Positions 1 through 5,967 of a DNA stretch of 5,967 bases are shown here, in pieces. Every line of letters starts with the position of its first letter. The first letter of the stretch is position 1. The notes under the pieces were generated by a model. That model was not told the origin of the DNA. It made no database searches and saw only the letters and a program-made list of their open reading frames with translations. This stretch comes from Actinomycetes bacterium. Lineage in GTDB: Bacteria > Actinomycetota > Actinomycetes > Mycobacteriales > Mycobacteriaceae. The DNA is taken from NCBI GenBank assembly GCA_023388385.1, contig JAEWGK010000213.1, positions 1-5,967 on the forward strand, read 5' to 3'. A program made the position numbers and the translations under genes.

Positions 1-16
1 CGCACCACCCGGTGCG
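1..16. terminator. Perfect 6-bp hairpin beyond the protease stop, possible terminator
   Basis: CGCACC and GGTGCG form a perfect 6-bp inverted repeat around a 4-base ACCC loop. It lies 23 bases past the stop codon of the minus-strand protease gene. It could end that transcript, or one entering from the left. No T-tract is visible on the plus-strand side, and the minus-strand side is cut by the window edge. The stem may extend one pair further outside the window. The rest of 17-39 shows nothing recognisable. Confidence 0.35.
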
Positions 17-39
17 CGGGGCCCGTCGACGTGCGGGGG

Positions 40-912
40 CTAGGACAGGGAGCCCGACGGCACCGGCACGCCCTCCGGCAGGAGCGAGTCGATGTCGACG
101 GAACCGAAGATGCCCGCGATGTCCGAGCTGTTCGGCAGCGGCAGCGGGAACTCCGGCAGCTCCGGCGCCGCCGGGAGCTCCGGGGCGGGGGCGGCGGGGT
201 TCGTGCGCAGCACGCCCTGCGCCCAGTCGTGCAGCGGCGCGGTCTGGACGTGGACGTACAGGCCGGTCATGGTCGGCGGGACGACCGGGGAGTAGGAGAT
301 GCCCATGGACAGGACGCCGACGACGCGGCCGTCCTGGAAGATCGGGGAGCCGGAGTCGCCCTGCTGCAGGACGGTCGGCAGCGTGGTGCGGGTCATGTAG
401 ACGTCCTGCGCACCGTAGGTGTCCTCGGAGCCGTACTCCACGATCTCGACCGGGGCGGTCGGCAGCTTGCCGGTGATGCCCTGCCCCTGGGAGGACCAGC
501 CGTAGGCCTGGGCGGTGGAGCCGGCCGGGACGCGATCGGCGGCGATCTCCGGGTAACGGGACAGGCCCATGTCCTCGGTGACGTGGATGAGGGCCATGTC
601 GCCCGCGGGCGCGGTCTCCCACGCGTTGATGCGGAACATGCGCGTGTCCGCGCCCTGGCCGGTGGTGACGGTGCCGCCGAGGACGGCGCCGTCGACGCAG
701 TGCTGCGCGGTGAGGACCCACTGCGGGGCGACGGCGGTGCCCGTGCACTCCGCCATGCCGTCGTCGTACGGGATGAGGAGGCGGACCACGGACTGGGCCT
801 GCGCGTCGGCGGGGTCGGAGAACGGGGCGAACGCCAGGGCACCGGCGGTGCCGGCGCCGAGGCCGACGGCGCCGAGCGCCGCGGCGGCCGTCGCGAGGAG
901 CTTGCGCAGCAT
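40..912 (-). CDS. Secreted trypsin-like (S1 family) serine protease
   Basis: This 290-residue protein is predicted to be an exported endopeptidase with a chymotrypsin fold. The N-terminus has a classical Sec signal peptide: Arg3-Lys4, an Ala/Gly/Leu-rich core over about residues 5-24, and an Ala-Leu-Ala cleavage site near residue 27. The catalytic triad is readable: His71 in TAQHC, Asp105 in GDMALIHV, and Ser187 in QGDSGSP. Cys56 and Cys72 are placed to form the usual disulfide next to the catalytic His. After the protease domain (about 40-235) comes a Pro/Ala/Glu/Leu-rich tail (about 238-262) and a low-complexity C-terminus. There is no sortase motif or second membrane segment, so it is probably released or loosely held at the envelope. 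The ATG is supported by an AAAGGA ribosome binding site six bases upstream. The gene is divergent from menE, which gives no clue to the substrate; the substrate is unknown. Confidence 0.93.
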   Translation of the reverse strand: MLRKLLATAAAALGAVGLGAGTAGALAFAPFSDPADAQAQSVVRLLIPYDDGMAECTGTAVAPQWVLTAQHCVDGAVLGGTVTTGQGADTRMFRINAWETAPAGDMALIHVTEDMGLSRYPEIAADRVPAGSTAQAYGWSSQGQGITGKLPTAPVEIVEYGSEDTYGAQDVYMTRTTLPTVLQQGDSGSPIFQDGRVVGVLSMGISYSPVVPPTMTGLYVHVQTAPLHDWAQGVLRTNPAAPAPELPAAPELPEFPLPLPNSSDIAGIFGSVDIDSLLPEGVPVPSGSLS

Positions 913-918
913 GCGTGT

Positions 919-924
919 TCCTTT
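919..924 (-). promoter_or_regulatory. Ribosome binding site of the protease gene
   Basis: AAAGGA on the minus strand lies six bases before the ATG at 912. It is one of only two good Shine-Dalgarno sites in the window and fixes the start of the protease. A leadered mRNA is therefore expected, unlike the neighbouring menE. Confidence 0.7.
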
Positions 925-938
925 CGGGAATGTTTCAG

Positions 939-957
939 GTCCAGGAGTATCCCGGAC
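939..957. promoter_or_regulatory. 19-bp imperfect palindrome, candidate operator for the protease gene
   Basis: GTCCAGGAgtaTCCCGGAC has 8-base arms with seven of eight positions complementary (A943/C953 is the mismatch) around a 3-base centre. It starts immediately downstream of the proposed protease -10 box, across the expected transcription start and before the ribosome binding site. That position suits a repressor operator. It could also act as a short 5' UTR hairpin. No regulator family is recognised from the motif. Confidence 0.35.
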
Positions 958-963
958 ATCCTA
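958..963 (-). promoter_or_regulatory. Candidate -10 box of the protease gene
   Basis: The minus strand reads GGTAGGAT, which fits the extended actinobacterial pattern GnTAnnnT. Transcription would start near 950, giving a leader of about 40 bases that includes the palindrome and the ribosome binding site. No convincing -35 hexamer is seen, which is common for corynebacterial promoters. Confidence 0.35.
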
Positions 964-994
964 CCCCGCCCATCGCGGATCCGTGCACGGGCGT

Positions 995-1000
995 TACGCT
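995..1000 (+). promoter_or_regulatory. Candidate -10 box giving a leaderless menE mRNA
   Basis: TACGCT fits TAnnnT and ends seven bases before the menE ATG. Transcription would therefore begin at or next to the A of the start codon. No Shine-Dalgarno sequence precedes the ATG, which agrees with leaderless translation. No -35 element is convincing. Confidence 0.4.
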
Positions 1001-1007
1001 TCGCCGC

Positions 1008-2153
1008 ATGAGCGACGCCCGCCCCCTGCGCACCCTGGCCATCCCCCGCGGCCCGCGGGCACTCGGCGTCCTCCCGGAACTCGCCGCAGCCATCGCCGGG
1101 GAGGCGACGTGGCTGCCCGTGCCGGAGGCCGACCCCGATCGCTCTGCGCTGCTCGCCCGGACGCAGCGGGCGGGCGAACCGGTGGCCGCGGACGTCGCCG
1201 TCGTCATGTGCACCTCCGGCTCCACCGGGGACCCGAAGGGGGCGCTGCTGACCGGCGCGAACCTCGCCGCCTCCGCGGACGCGACGCACGCCCGGCTCGG
1301 CGGGCCCGGACGGTGGCTGCTGGCGACGCCCGCCGACCACGTCGCCGGCCTCCAGGTCCTGCTGCGCAGCGCCCGCGCCGGATACGAGCCCGCGGCGATG
1401 GACCTGGCCGGCGGTTTCCGGCCGCGGGCGCTGGCCGACGCCATCGCGAGCATGGCCGGACCGCGGCGCTACCTGTCGCTCGTCCCCATGCAGCTCGCCG
1501 CGGTGCTGGCCGGCGGCGGGGAGGCCGCGGCGGCCGCCGCCGCCCTCGCCGAACTCGACGCCGTGCTCGTCGGCGGGCAGGCCGCCGACCCCGCGCTGGT
1601 CGCCCGCGCCCGGGACGCCGGGATCCGCTGCGTGACGACGTACGGCTCCTCCGAGACCTCCGGCGGCTGCGTCTACGACGGCGTTCCCCTCGACGGGGCC
1701 CGGGTGGGGCTCGACGACGGGCGCATCGTGCTGTCCGGCCCGATGGTCGCCCGCGGCTACCGCGACCCCCGCCCGGAGCTGGCCGATGGGGTGTTCCGCA
1801 CCTCCGACGCCGGGGAGATCGGCGCCGACGGGCGGCTGCGGGTGCTCGGCAGGCTGGACGACATCATCATCTCCGGCGGGCTGAAGAACCACCCCGGCCC
1901 GGTGGAGGAGGCGCTGCTCGCCCTGCCCGGCGTCGACGCCGCCTGCGTCGCGGGCGTACCCGACGAGCGGCTCGGCCAGGCCATCGGCGCCCTGTACGTC
2001 GGCTCCGCCGAGCCCGACGACGTGCGCCGCCGGGCCCGCGAGGCACTGGGCGCCCACCGTGCACCGCGGCGCGTCATGCGGGTCGCGCGGCTGCCGCTGC
2101 TGCCGTCGGGCAAGGTCGACCGCCGCGCGGCCGCCGATATGCTGGACCGGTGA
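1008..2153 (+). CDS. menE: o-Succinylbenzoate-CoA ligase (MenE)
   Basis: This 381-residue enzyme belongs to the adenylate-forming (ANL) superfamily. It activates o-succinylbenzoate with ATP and joins it to CoA for menaquinone synthesis in the cytoplasm. Visible motifs are the phosphate-binding loop [10 protein letters not shown] (69-78), the YGSSETSGG adenine/substrate motif (212-220), SDAGE with Asp267 (ribose contact), [11 protein letters not shown] with Arg282 (hinge region), and the C-terminal PSGKVDRRA with the catalytic Lys369. It is about 100 residues shorter than the Bacillus type, as usual for actinobacterial MenE. An upstream in-frame GTG at 915 would add 31 residues unlike the family, so the ATG at 1008 is chosen; it has no ribosome binding site and is probably leaderless. 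The stop overlaps the menA start (GTGA), which points to translational coupling. The functional pairing with menA makes MenE more likely than another acyl-CoA synthetase. Confidence 0.9.
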   Translation: MSDARPLRTLAIPRGPRALGVLPELAAAIAGEATWLPVPEADPDRSALLARTQRAGEPVAADVAVVMCTSGSTGDPKGALLTGANLAASADATHARLGGPGRWLLATPADHVAGLQVLLRSARAGYEPAAMDLAGGFRPRALADAIASMAGPRRYLSLVPMQLAAVLAGGGEAAAAAAALAELDAVLVGGQAADPALVARARDAGIRCVTTYGSSETSGGCVYDGVPLDGARVGLDDGRIVLSGPMVARGYRDPRPELADGVFRTSDAGEIGADGRLRVLGRLDDIIISGGLKNHPGPVEEALLALPGVDAACVAGVPDERLGQAIGALYVGSAEPDDVRRRAREALGAHRAPRRVMRVARLPLLPSGKVDRRAAADMLDR

Positions 2154-3037
2154 CCGACTCCCGCCGCACCGCAACCTTCTCCGACTGGCTCGAGGGCGCC
2201 CGCCCCCACACCTGGGCCAACGCCGTCTCCCCCGTCGTCGCGGGCCTCGGCGCCGCAGCCGCCGCCGGCGACGTGTCCTGGATCCGGGCCATGCTGGCCC
2301 TCGTCGTCGCGTGGGCGCTCATCGTCGGCGTCAACTTCGCCAACGACTACTCGGACGGCATCCGCGGCACCGACGACAGCCGCTCCGGCCCGCTGCGCCT
2401 GACGGGGTCGGGGCTGGTCGCCCCCGGCGTCGTCAAGCGCGCGGCCTTCGGCTGCCTCGGCGTCGCGGCGGTCGCCGGCCTCATCCTGTCGCTGATGTCG
2501 GCGTGGTGGCTCGTGCTCGTCGGTGCCGCGTGCATCCTCGGCGCGTGGTTCTACACGGGCGGGCGGAACCCGTACGGCTACCGCGGGCTCGGCGAGATCG
2601 CGGTGTTCGTGTTCTTCGGCCTCGTCGCCGTCCTGGGCACGCAGTTCACGCAGATCGGTGCGGTGACGTGGACGGGCCTCGTCGCCGCCGTCGCCATCGG
2701 ATCGATGTCCGCCTCCGTGAACCTGGCCAACAACATCCGCGACATCCCCACCGACGCCGCGACCGGCAAGATCACCCTGGCCGTGCGCCTCGGCGACCGC
2801 GCCTCGCGCCGCCTGTGGCTCGTCCTCGCCTGCGCACCGCTCGCCGCGTCGATCATCCTGGCGTTCCTGGCGACGCCGTGGGCGCTGCTCGGCCTCGTCG
2901 CCGCGCCGCTGCTGGCGATGGCCGCCCCGCCCGTCGTCACGGGCCTCGGCGGCCCCGCGCTCATTCCGGTGCTCGGGCTGACGGGCCGCGCGATGCTCAC
3001 GTGGGCCGTCGTCACGGCCCTGGCGATCGGCCTCTAG
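2150..3037 (+). CDS. menA: 1,4-Dihydroxy-2-naphthoate polyprenyltransferase (MenA)
   Basis: This 295-residue integral membrane prenyltransferase of the UbiA family joins a polyprenyl diphosphate to 1,4-dihydroxy-2-naphthoate, giving demethylmenaquinone. The first Asp-rich site is [14 protein letters not shown] (62-75) and the second is [22 protein letters not shown] (194-215, with Asp198 and Asp202); both bind the diphosphate through Mg2+. The family segment [15 protein letters not shown] (135-149) lies between them. The rest alternates hydrophobic helices, consistent with about eight to nine membrane spans ending at the C-terminus. The GTG start at 2150 overlaps the menE stop by four bases. 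It is preferred because family-like sequence ([17 protein letters not shown]) begins almost at once and no ATG is available upstream in the intergenic sense. The TAG stop lies in a CTAG shared with the convergent gene, so there is no room for a terminator between them. Confidence 0.93.
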   Translation: MTDSRRTATFSDWLEGARPHTWANAVSPVVAGLGAAAAAGDVSWIRAMLALVVAWALIVGVNFANDYSDGIRGTDDSRSGPLRLTGSGLVAPGVVKRAAFGCLGVAAVAGLILSLMSAWWLVLVGAACILGAWFYTGGRNPYGYRGLGEIAVFVFFGLVAVLGTQFTQIGAVTWTGLVAAVAIGSMSASVNLANNIRDIPTDAATGKITLAVRLGDRASRRLWLVLACAPLAASIILAFLATPWALLGLVAAPLLAMAAPPVVTGLGGPALIPVLGLTGRAMLTWAVVTALAIGL

Positions 3038-3390
3038 ACCTCGCGCTCGGCCAGGCGGCCGCGGACGTAGTCGCGGTGGGCGCGGCGGTTCGCGTCCCAC
3101 TCCGCGACGCCCTCGTTCGCGCGCACCCGCAGCGGCGTGAAGAGCAGCATCGACGCCGGCAGCGCGATGATGAGGGCCAGGACCGCAAGCATCGCCATCG
3201 GCATGTGCACGTGCAGCAGCACGACGACGCCGACCAGCACCAGCAGGATGACGACGAAGAGCGCCAGGCGGGCCAGGCCGTAGATCGCCACGTCCTTCGC
3301 CGCCCGGCCACGCGACGACGACACGTCGGACCCGGTGGGGCGCTCCACGGAGCGGACTGCGGCTGCTGCTTCCTGCTTCTCCTCGTTCAC
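3034..3390 (-). CDS. Small two-helix membrane protein, DUF4229-like
   Basis: This 118-residue protein has no known activity. It has a polar N-terminal region (1-36), two hydrophobic helices (about 40-59 and 65-86) joined by a short loop, and a charged tail with the pattern [20 protein letters not shown] (87-106). The resemblance to the actinobacterial DUF4229 family, often found near menA, is recognised from memory and not from a search. The GTG at 3390 is chosen because sequence upstream in the same frame is the antisense of the neighbouring gene and looks unlike a protein. A TAGACT box ends seven bases before that GTG and no clear ribosome binding site is present, so the mRNA is probably leaderless. 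It is convergent with menA, and the two TAG stops share one CTAG. Confidence 0.8.
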   Translation of the reverse strand: MNEEKQEAAAAVRSVERPTGSDVSSSRGRAAKDVAIYGLARLALFVVILLVLVGVVVLLHVHMPMAMLAVLALIIALPASMLLFTPLRVRANEGVAEWDANRRAHRDYVRGRLAEREV

Positions 3391-3397
3391 GGCCCCG

Positions 3398-3403
3398 AGT
3401 CTA
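3398..3403 (-). promoter_or_regulatory. -10 box of the DUF4229-like gene, leaderless start
   Basis: TAGACT on the minus strand matches the corynebacterial TAnAnT consensus at every fixed position. Seven bases separate it from the GTG at 3390, so transcription should start at or within a base of the start codon. This is the same geometry as seen in front of menE. Confidence 0.5.
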
Positions 3404-3405
3404 GT

Positions 3406-3411
3406 TATCCT
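3406..3411 (+). promoter_or_regulatory. -10 box of the 72-residue membrane protein gene
   Basis: GTTATCCT fits the extended pattern GnTAnnnT. Transcription would start near 3418, leaving a short leader of about 15 bases that contains the ribosome binding site. The box lies only two bases from the opposing -10 box at 3398-3403. The -35 region would lie within the first codons of the divergent gene. Confidence 0.45.
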
Positions 3412-3420
3412 GGGGTGGAC

Positions 3421-3427
3421 GAGGAGG
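3421..3427 (+). promoter_or_regulatory. Strong ribosome binding site deciding a GTG start
   Basis: GAGGAGG precedes the GTG at 3434 by six bases. Other nearby GTG triplets (3415, 3427) are out of frame with the downstream protein. This site therefore fixes the start at 3434 and rejects a longer version that would begin inside the divergent gene. Confidence 0.7.
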
Positions 3428-3433
3428 TGCCAG

Positions 3434-3652
3434 GTGGGCCGGATACTTCTGATCGTGCTCGTGATCGTCGCGATCGTGCTGCTGTGGCGGGCGTTCGGGC
3501 CCGGCTCGGCGGCACGGTCGTCCCGCGGCGCCGCCGGCCCCATCGGTCCCGACGACGACCCGGACTTCCTGTGGCGGCTGGACAAGCGCCGCTACGACGA
3601 GGAGCGGGAGCGCCGCCGCCGGGAGGACGGCGGCGGGTCTGCCGGAGACTAG
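3434..3652 (+). CDS. 72-residue single-pass membrane protein of unknown function
   Basis: I do not recognise a named function. The protein has one N-terminal hydrophobic helix (about residues 3-19, very rich in Ile/Leu/Val), a Gly/Ala/Ser/Arg linker (20-38), an acidic-aromatic motif [13 protein letters not shown] (38-50), and a strongly charged Arg/Glu helix (51-65) that could form a short coiled coil. The tail would be cytoplasmic if the few N-terminal residues face out. Small proteins with a membrane helix followed by a DDDPxFL-type motif occur in other Mycobacteriales; that is from memory. Coding status is supported by a good ribosome binding site, an extended -10 box, and an ordered helix-linker-motif layout. 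It converges on rmlA, and the two TAG stops overlap in one CTAG. No neighbour shares its transcript. Confidence 0.75.
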   Translation: MGRILLIVLVIVAIVLLWRAFGPGSAARSSRGAAGPIGPDDDPDFLWRLDKRRYDEERERRRREDGGGSAGD

Positions 3653-4521
3653 GCGTCCCGGCCCCGCGCCAGCAGCTCCAGCAGGTACGCACCGTAGCCG
3701 GAGGCGAGCTGCGGCTCGGCGACGCGGCGCAGATCGTCGTCGCCGAGGAAGCCCATGCGCCAGGCGACCTCCTCCGGGCAGCCGATCTTGAGGCCCTGGC
3801 GCTTCTCGATGGTCCGCACGAAATCGCCGGCCGCCATGAGGTTGTCCACCGTGCCGGTGTCCAGCCACGCGGTGCCGCGCGGCAGGACCTCCACCGCCAG
3901 CCGCCCCTGCCGCAGGTACGCGAGATTGACGTCGGTGATCTCCAGCTCGCCGCGTGGCGACGGCGCGAGCCCCCGCGCGATCTCCACCACGTCCGAGTCG
4001 TAGAAGTACAGCCCCGGCACGGCGTAGTTCGACGTCGGCTCCCGCGGCTTCTCCTCGATGCGCGTCGCGACGCCGTCCGAGAACTCCACGACACCGTAGC
4101 TCTGCGGGTCCGCGACCCAGTGCGCGAAGATCGCGCCGCCGTCCAGGTCGCGGAACCGGCGCAGCCGGGTGCCGAGCCCCGCACCGTAGAAGATGTTGTC
4201 GCCGAGCACGAGCGCCACCGACTCGGAGCCGATGTGGTCCGCGCCGAGGATGAACGCCTCCGCCAGGCCATTCGGCTCGGCCTGCACGGCGTAGGAGAGG
4301 TCGATGCCGAAGCGGGACCCGTCGCCGAGCAGCCGACGGAACTGCGGGGCGTCCTCTTCGGTCGTGATGACGAGGATGTCCCGGATGCCCGCGAGGATGA
4401 GCGTCGACAGCGGGTAGTAGATCATCGGCTTGTCGTAGACCGGCACCATCTGCTTGCTCACCCCGAGCGTGATGGGCCGTAGCCGGGAGCCGGTCCCGCC
4501 GGCGAGGATGATGCCGCGCAT
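3649..4521 (-). CDS. rmlA: Glucose-1-phosphate thymidylyltransferase (RmlA)
   Basis: This 290-residue cytoplasmic enzyme joins glucose-1-phosphate and dTTP to make dTDP-glucose, the first step to dTDP-L-rhamnose. The N-terminus carries the nucleotidyltransferase signature [11 protein letters not shown] (8-18) followed by [17 protein letters not shown] (22-38), with Lys23 and Arg13 expected to act on the triphosphate. Other family marks are LGDNIFYG (Asp108, metal), EEKP (156-159), PGLYFYD (169-175), GELEITDVN (191-199) and WLDTGT (Asp221, metal). The length is normal for the family. The segment EPNGLAEAF has Glu88 where many homologues have Gln. The ATG overlaps the rmlC stop by one base (TGATG), with only weak ribosome binding sequence before it, so coupled translation is likely. 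It is the last gene of the rml cluster in this window and ends in a CTAG shared with the convergent small gene. The synonym is rfbA. Confidence 0.96.
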   Translation of the reverse strand: MRGIILAGGTGSRLRPITLGVSKQMVPVYDKPMIYYPLSTLILAGIRDILVITTEEDAPQFRRLLGDGSRFGIDLSYAVQAEPNGLAEAFILGADHIGSESVALVLGDNIFYGAGLGTRLRRFRDLDGGAIFAHWVADPQSYGVVEFSDGVATRIEEKPREPTSNYAVPGLYFYDSDVVEIARGLAPSPRGELEITDVNLAYLRQGRLAVEVLPRGTAWLDTGTVDNLMAAGDFVRTIEKRQGLKIGCPEEVAWRMGFLGDDDLRRVAEPQLASGYGAYLLELLARGRDA

Positions 4522-5159
4522 CAGTCGTCGCCCATCGCCGTCGCCCAGCCATCGCGCAGCTGCTCCTCGAACTCCCGGCAGTCCGCCCACGTCGGAAGCC
4601 ACCCGGCGGCGCGGGCCTCCGCCAGCGACGGGGCGGCCAGGTCGCGGTCGGACAGGATGGGCTCCAGCCCGCCGAGCAGCCCTGGCAGGTCCAGGCCCAG
4701 CTCCGGGTCCCGCGGGTCGACGCCGTGCTCGCGGTCCGGCGCGTAGGCGTCGGACAGCAGGTAGGACACGACGCTGCCCTCCTCCAGGGACACGAACGCG
4801 TGGCCGACGCCGATGGGCAGGTAGACGACGCGCTTCGCGTCGCCGCCGAGCTCCACGACGTGGTGCTCCCCGAACGACGGCGAGCCGACGCGCAGGTCGA
4901 CGAGGACGTCGAGGACCCGGCCGTGCGGGCACGTGACCATCTTCGCCTGGCCCGGGGGCACGTCGGCGAAGTGCACGCCGCGGACGACGCCGGCGGCGGA
5001 GACGCTCATGTTGCCCTGCGCGGGCAGGAACGGATGGCCGGCAGCCTCCGTGAACTCGTCGGCCTTGTACCACTCGTGCAGGCCGCCGCGGGAGTCGCCG
5101 TGGACGACGGGCTCGAGGAGGAGGGCACCGGGGATGGGCAGGGGCTGGTACGGGTTCAT
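4521..5159 (-). CDS. rmlC: dTDP-4-dehydrorhamnose 3,5-epimerase (RmlC)
   Basis: This 212-residue cupin-fold enzyme inverts C3 and C5 of dTDP-4-keto-6-deoxyglucose to give dTDP-4-keto-L-rhamnose. Family motifs are [11 protein letters not shown] (21-31), [17 protein letters not shown] (48-64), QAKMVTC (71-77), [14 protein letters not shown] (84-97), GHAFVSLE (119-126) and [17 protein letters not shown] (139-155). By comparison with remembered mycobacterial RmlC, His63 is the likely base, Tyr133 the acid, and Asp171 in SDRD supports the base. The C-terminal [20 protein letters not shown] also matches that enzyme. It is a stand-alone protein of normal length, with no RmlD domain fused behind it. 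Only 20 bases separate it from rmlB, and its stop overlaps the rmlA start, so the three genes probably form one operon. The ATG at 5159 begins directly at family-like sequence. The synonym is rfbC. Confidence 0.94.
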   Translation of the reverse strand: MNPYQPLPIPGALLLEPVVHGDSRGGLHEWYKADEFTEAAGHPFLPAQGNMSVSAAGVVRGVHFADVPPGQAKMVTCPHGRVLDVLVDLRVGSPSFGEHHVVELGGDAKRVVYLPIGVGHAFVSLEEGSVVSYLLSDAYAPDREHGVDPRDPELGLDLPGLLGGLEPILSDRDLAAPSLAEARAAGWLPTWADCREFEEQLRDGWATAMGDD

Positions 5160-5179
5160 GCCGCCCAGCCTAGCGATGC

Positions 5180-5967
5180 TCAGGCGCCGCGCCCGGCCGC
5201 CGCGTACCGCGCCTCGGCCGCCGCCGACGCCTCGCGCCACCACGCCTCGTTGGCCCGGTACCAGTCGACGGTGGCCGCCAGCCCCTCCCGGAACGACGCG
5301 TGGCGCGGCACCCAGCCGAGCTCCCGAGTCGATGCCGGGTCGATGGCGTAGCGGCGGTCGTGGCCCGGTCGGTCGGGAACGCGGACGACGTCGCCGCGGT
5401 CCCGGCCGAAGATCTCCAGCAGGTCGCCCGCGACGTCGATGTTCGACCGCTCGCCGTCGGCGCCGATGAGGTACGTCCGCCCGATCTCGCCGCGATCCAG
5501 GATGGCGTGGACCGCGTCGTTGTGGTCGTCGACGTGGATCCAGTCCCGGACGTTGCGGCCGTCGCCGTAAATGCGCGGCGCGCGGCCGTCGACGAGGCCG
5601 CAGATCTGGCGCGGGATGAACTTCTCCGGGTGCTGGCGCGGTCCGTAGTTGTTGGAGCAGTTGGAGATCGTCGCCGCCGTGCCGTGGGAGCGGACCCACG
5701 CGCGGACGAAATGGTCGGCGGCGGCCTTCGACGCCGAATACGGGCTCGACGGCCGGTACGGGGACTCCGGGGTGAACCGCGCCGGATCATCGAGCGCCAG
5801 GTCCCCGTAGACCTCGTCGGTGGAGACGTGGTGCAGGCGGACGCCGTGGCGCGTGCACGCCTGCAGCAGCGTGACGGTGCCGCCGACGTTCGTGGTGACG
5901 AATGGGCCGGCGTCGTCCAGCGAGTTGTCGTTGTGGCTCTCCGCCGCGAAGTGGACCACGGCGTCGT
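5180..5967 (-). CDS. rmlB: dTDP-glucose 4,6-dehydratase (RmlB), 5' end missing
   Basis: The last 261 residues and the TGA stop are present. About 70 N-terminal residues, including the NAD-binding GxxGxxG, lie beyond the right edge; the first full codon (Asp) is at 5965-5963. It is an extended short-chain dehydrogenase/reductase that converts dTDP-glucose to dTDP-4-keto-6-deoxyglucose using bound NAD. Counting from that Asp, the catalytic Thr-Asp-Glu is at 49-51 in HVSTDEVYGDL, and the YxxxK pair is Tyr76/Lys80 in SPYSASKAAAD. NCSNNYGPRQHPEKFIPRQ, YGDGRNVRDWIHVDDH and the C-terminal VDWYRANEAWW follow in the usual order. The segment AAESHNDNSL replaces the common AAESHVDRS; mycobacterial enzymes also vary here. 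It is the first of three closely spaced rml genes, and their promoter lies outside the window. The GTG at 5959 is an internal Val codon and not the start. The synonym is rfbB. Confidence 0.95.
   Translation of the reverse strand, partial: DAVVHFAAESHNDNSLDDAGPFVTTNVGGTVTLLQACTRHGVRLHHVSTDEVYGDLALDDPARFTPESPYRPSSPYSASKAAADHFVRAWVRSHGTAATISNCSNNYGPRQHPEKFIPRQICGLVDGRAPRIYGDGRNVRDWIHVDDHNDAVHAILDRGEIGRTYLIGADGERSNIDVAGDLLEIFGRDRGDVVRVPDRPGHDRRYAIDPASTRELGWVPRHASFREGLAATVDWYRANEAWWREASAAAEARYAAAGRGA

Noticed and set aside
92..295. Plus-strand frame with Ser/Gly-rich product opposite the protease tail
   Set aside because: It is antisense to the Pro/Ala-rich tail codons of the protease. The repetitive product simply mirrors that composition.
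915..1007. Upstream GTG start extending menE by 31 residues
   Set aside because: The extra residues do not look like MenE, and the GTG would overlap the protease ribosome binding site and operator region. The ATG at 1008 fits both the family start and the -10 spacing.
393..2174. Long minus-strand open frame (593 codons) opposite menE and into the protease
   Set aside because: Its translation is low-complexity Arg/Gly/Ala/Pro sequence with no family motifs. It lies antisense to menE and out of frame with the protease. Long open shadow frames are normal at this GC content.
3391..3585. N-terminal extension of the DUF4229-like protein from 3585
   Set aside because: It would lie antisense to nearly all of the 72-residue gene and its promoter, and its sequence is not membrane-protein-like. 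The GTG at 3390 with its -10 box is a better start.
3613..3636. GC-only inverted repeat (CCGCCGCC / GGCGGCGG, 8-base loop) near the end of the 72-residue gene
   Set aside because: It could end transcription, but it lies inside the coding sequence with no T-tract. Arg and Gly codons produce such repeats by chance at this composition.
2059..4482. Very long plus-strand open frame (807 codons) across menA, both small genes and rmlA
   Set aside because: It is Arg/Pro/His-rich and without domains, and it covers four genes that have clear family motifs or start signals in other frames. It is a codon-bias shadow.
4725..5351. Plus-strand open frames opposite rmlC and rmlB
   Set aside because: They have no recognisable domains and lie antisense to genes with full catalytic motifs.

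Overview
The window is very GC-rich DNA (about 70 % G+C by eye). Its genes resemble those of high-GC Mycobacteriales, most likely a Corynebacterium or close relative. The evidence is the short actinobacterial type of MenE, RmlA/RmlB/RmlC sequences that look strongly mycobacterial/corynebacterial, a DUF4229-like membrane protein beside menA, GTG starts, and TAnnnT -10 elements placed so that mRNAs would begin at the start codon. The genus is an inference from remembered family sequences.

Layout: (1) 40-912, minus strand: a secreted trypsin-like serine protease with an intact triad. A small hairpin lies beyond its stop at the left edge. (2) 913-1007: a divergent promoter region with a strong ribosome binding site for the protease, a 19-bp imperfect palindrome, and a likely leaderless start for the gene on the other side. 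(3) 1008-3037, plus strand: menE and menA, overlapping as GTGA, two steps of menaquinone synthesis. (4) 3034-3390, minus strand: a small two-helix membrane protein of the DUF4229 type, convergent with menA and sharing a CTAG that holds both stop codons. (5) 3391-3433: a 43-bp divergent promoter region with two closely packed -10 boxes. (6) 3434-3652, plus strand: a 72-residue single-pass membrane protein, which again shares a CTAG stop overlap with the convergent rmlA. (7) 3649-5967, minus strand: rmlB (5' end outside the window), rmlC and rmlA, three of the four enzymes that make dTDP-L-rhamnose. No rmlD is in the window.

How they work together: MenE activates o-succinylbenzoate to its CoA thioester, and MenA later prenylates the naphthoate ring, giving the respiratory quinone. 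RmlA, RmlB and RmlC convert glucose-1-phosphate to dTDP-4-keto-L-rhamnose. In this order the rhamnose would be used in the linker between peptidoglycan and arabinogalactan. The two small membrane proteins have no assigned function.

This is compact, mostly core-genome DNA. I see no mobile element, CRISPR array, RNA gene or toxin/defence system, and no convincing new multi-gene system. The most interesting features are the gene boundaries: two convergent gene pairs ending in one shared CTAG, and tightly packed divergent promoters.
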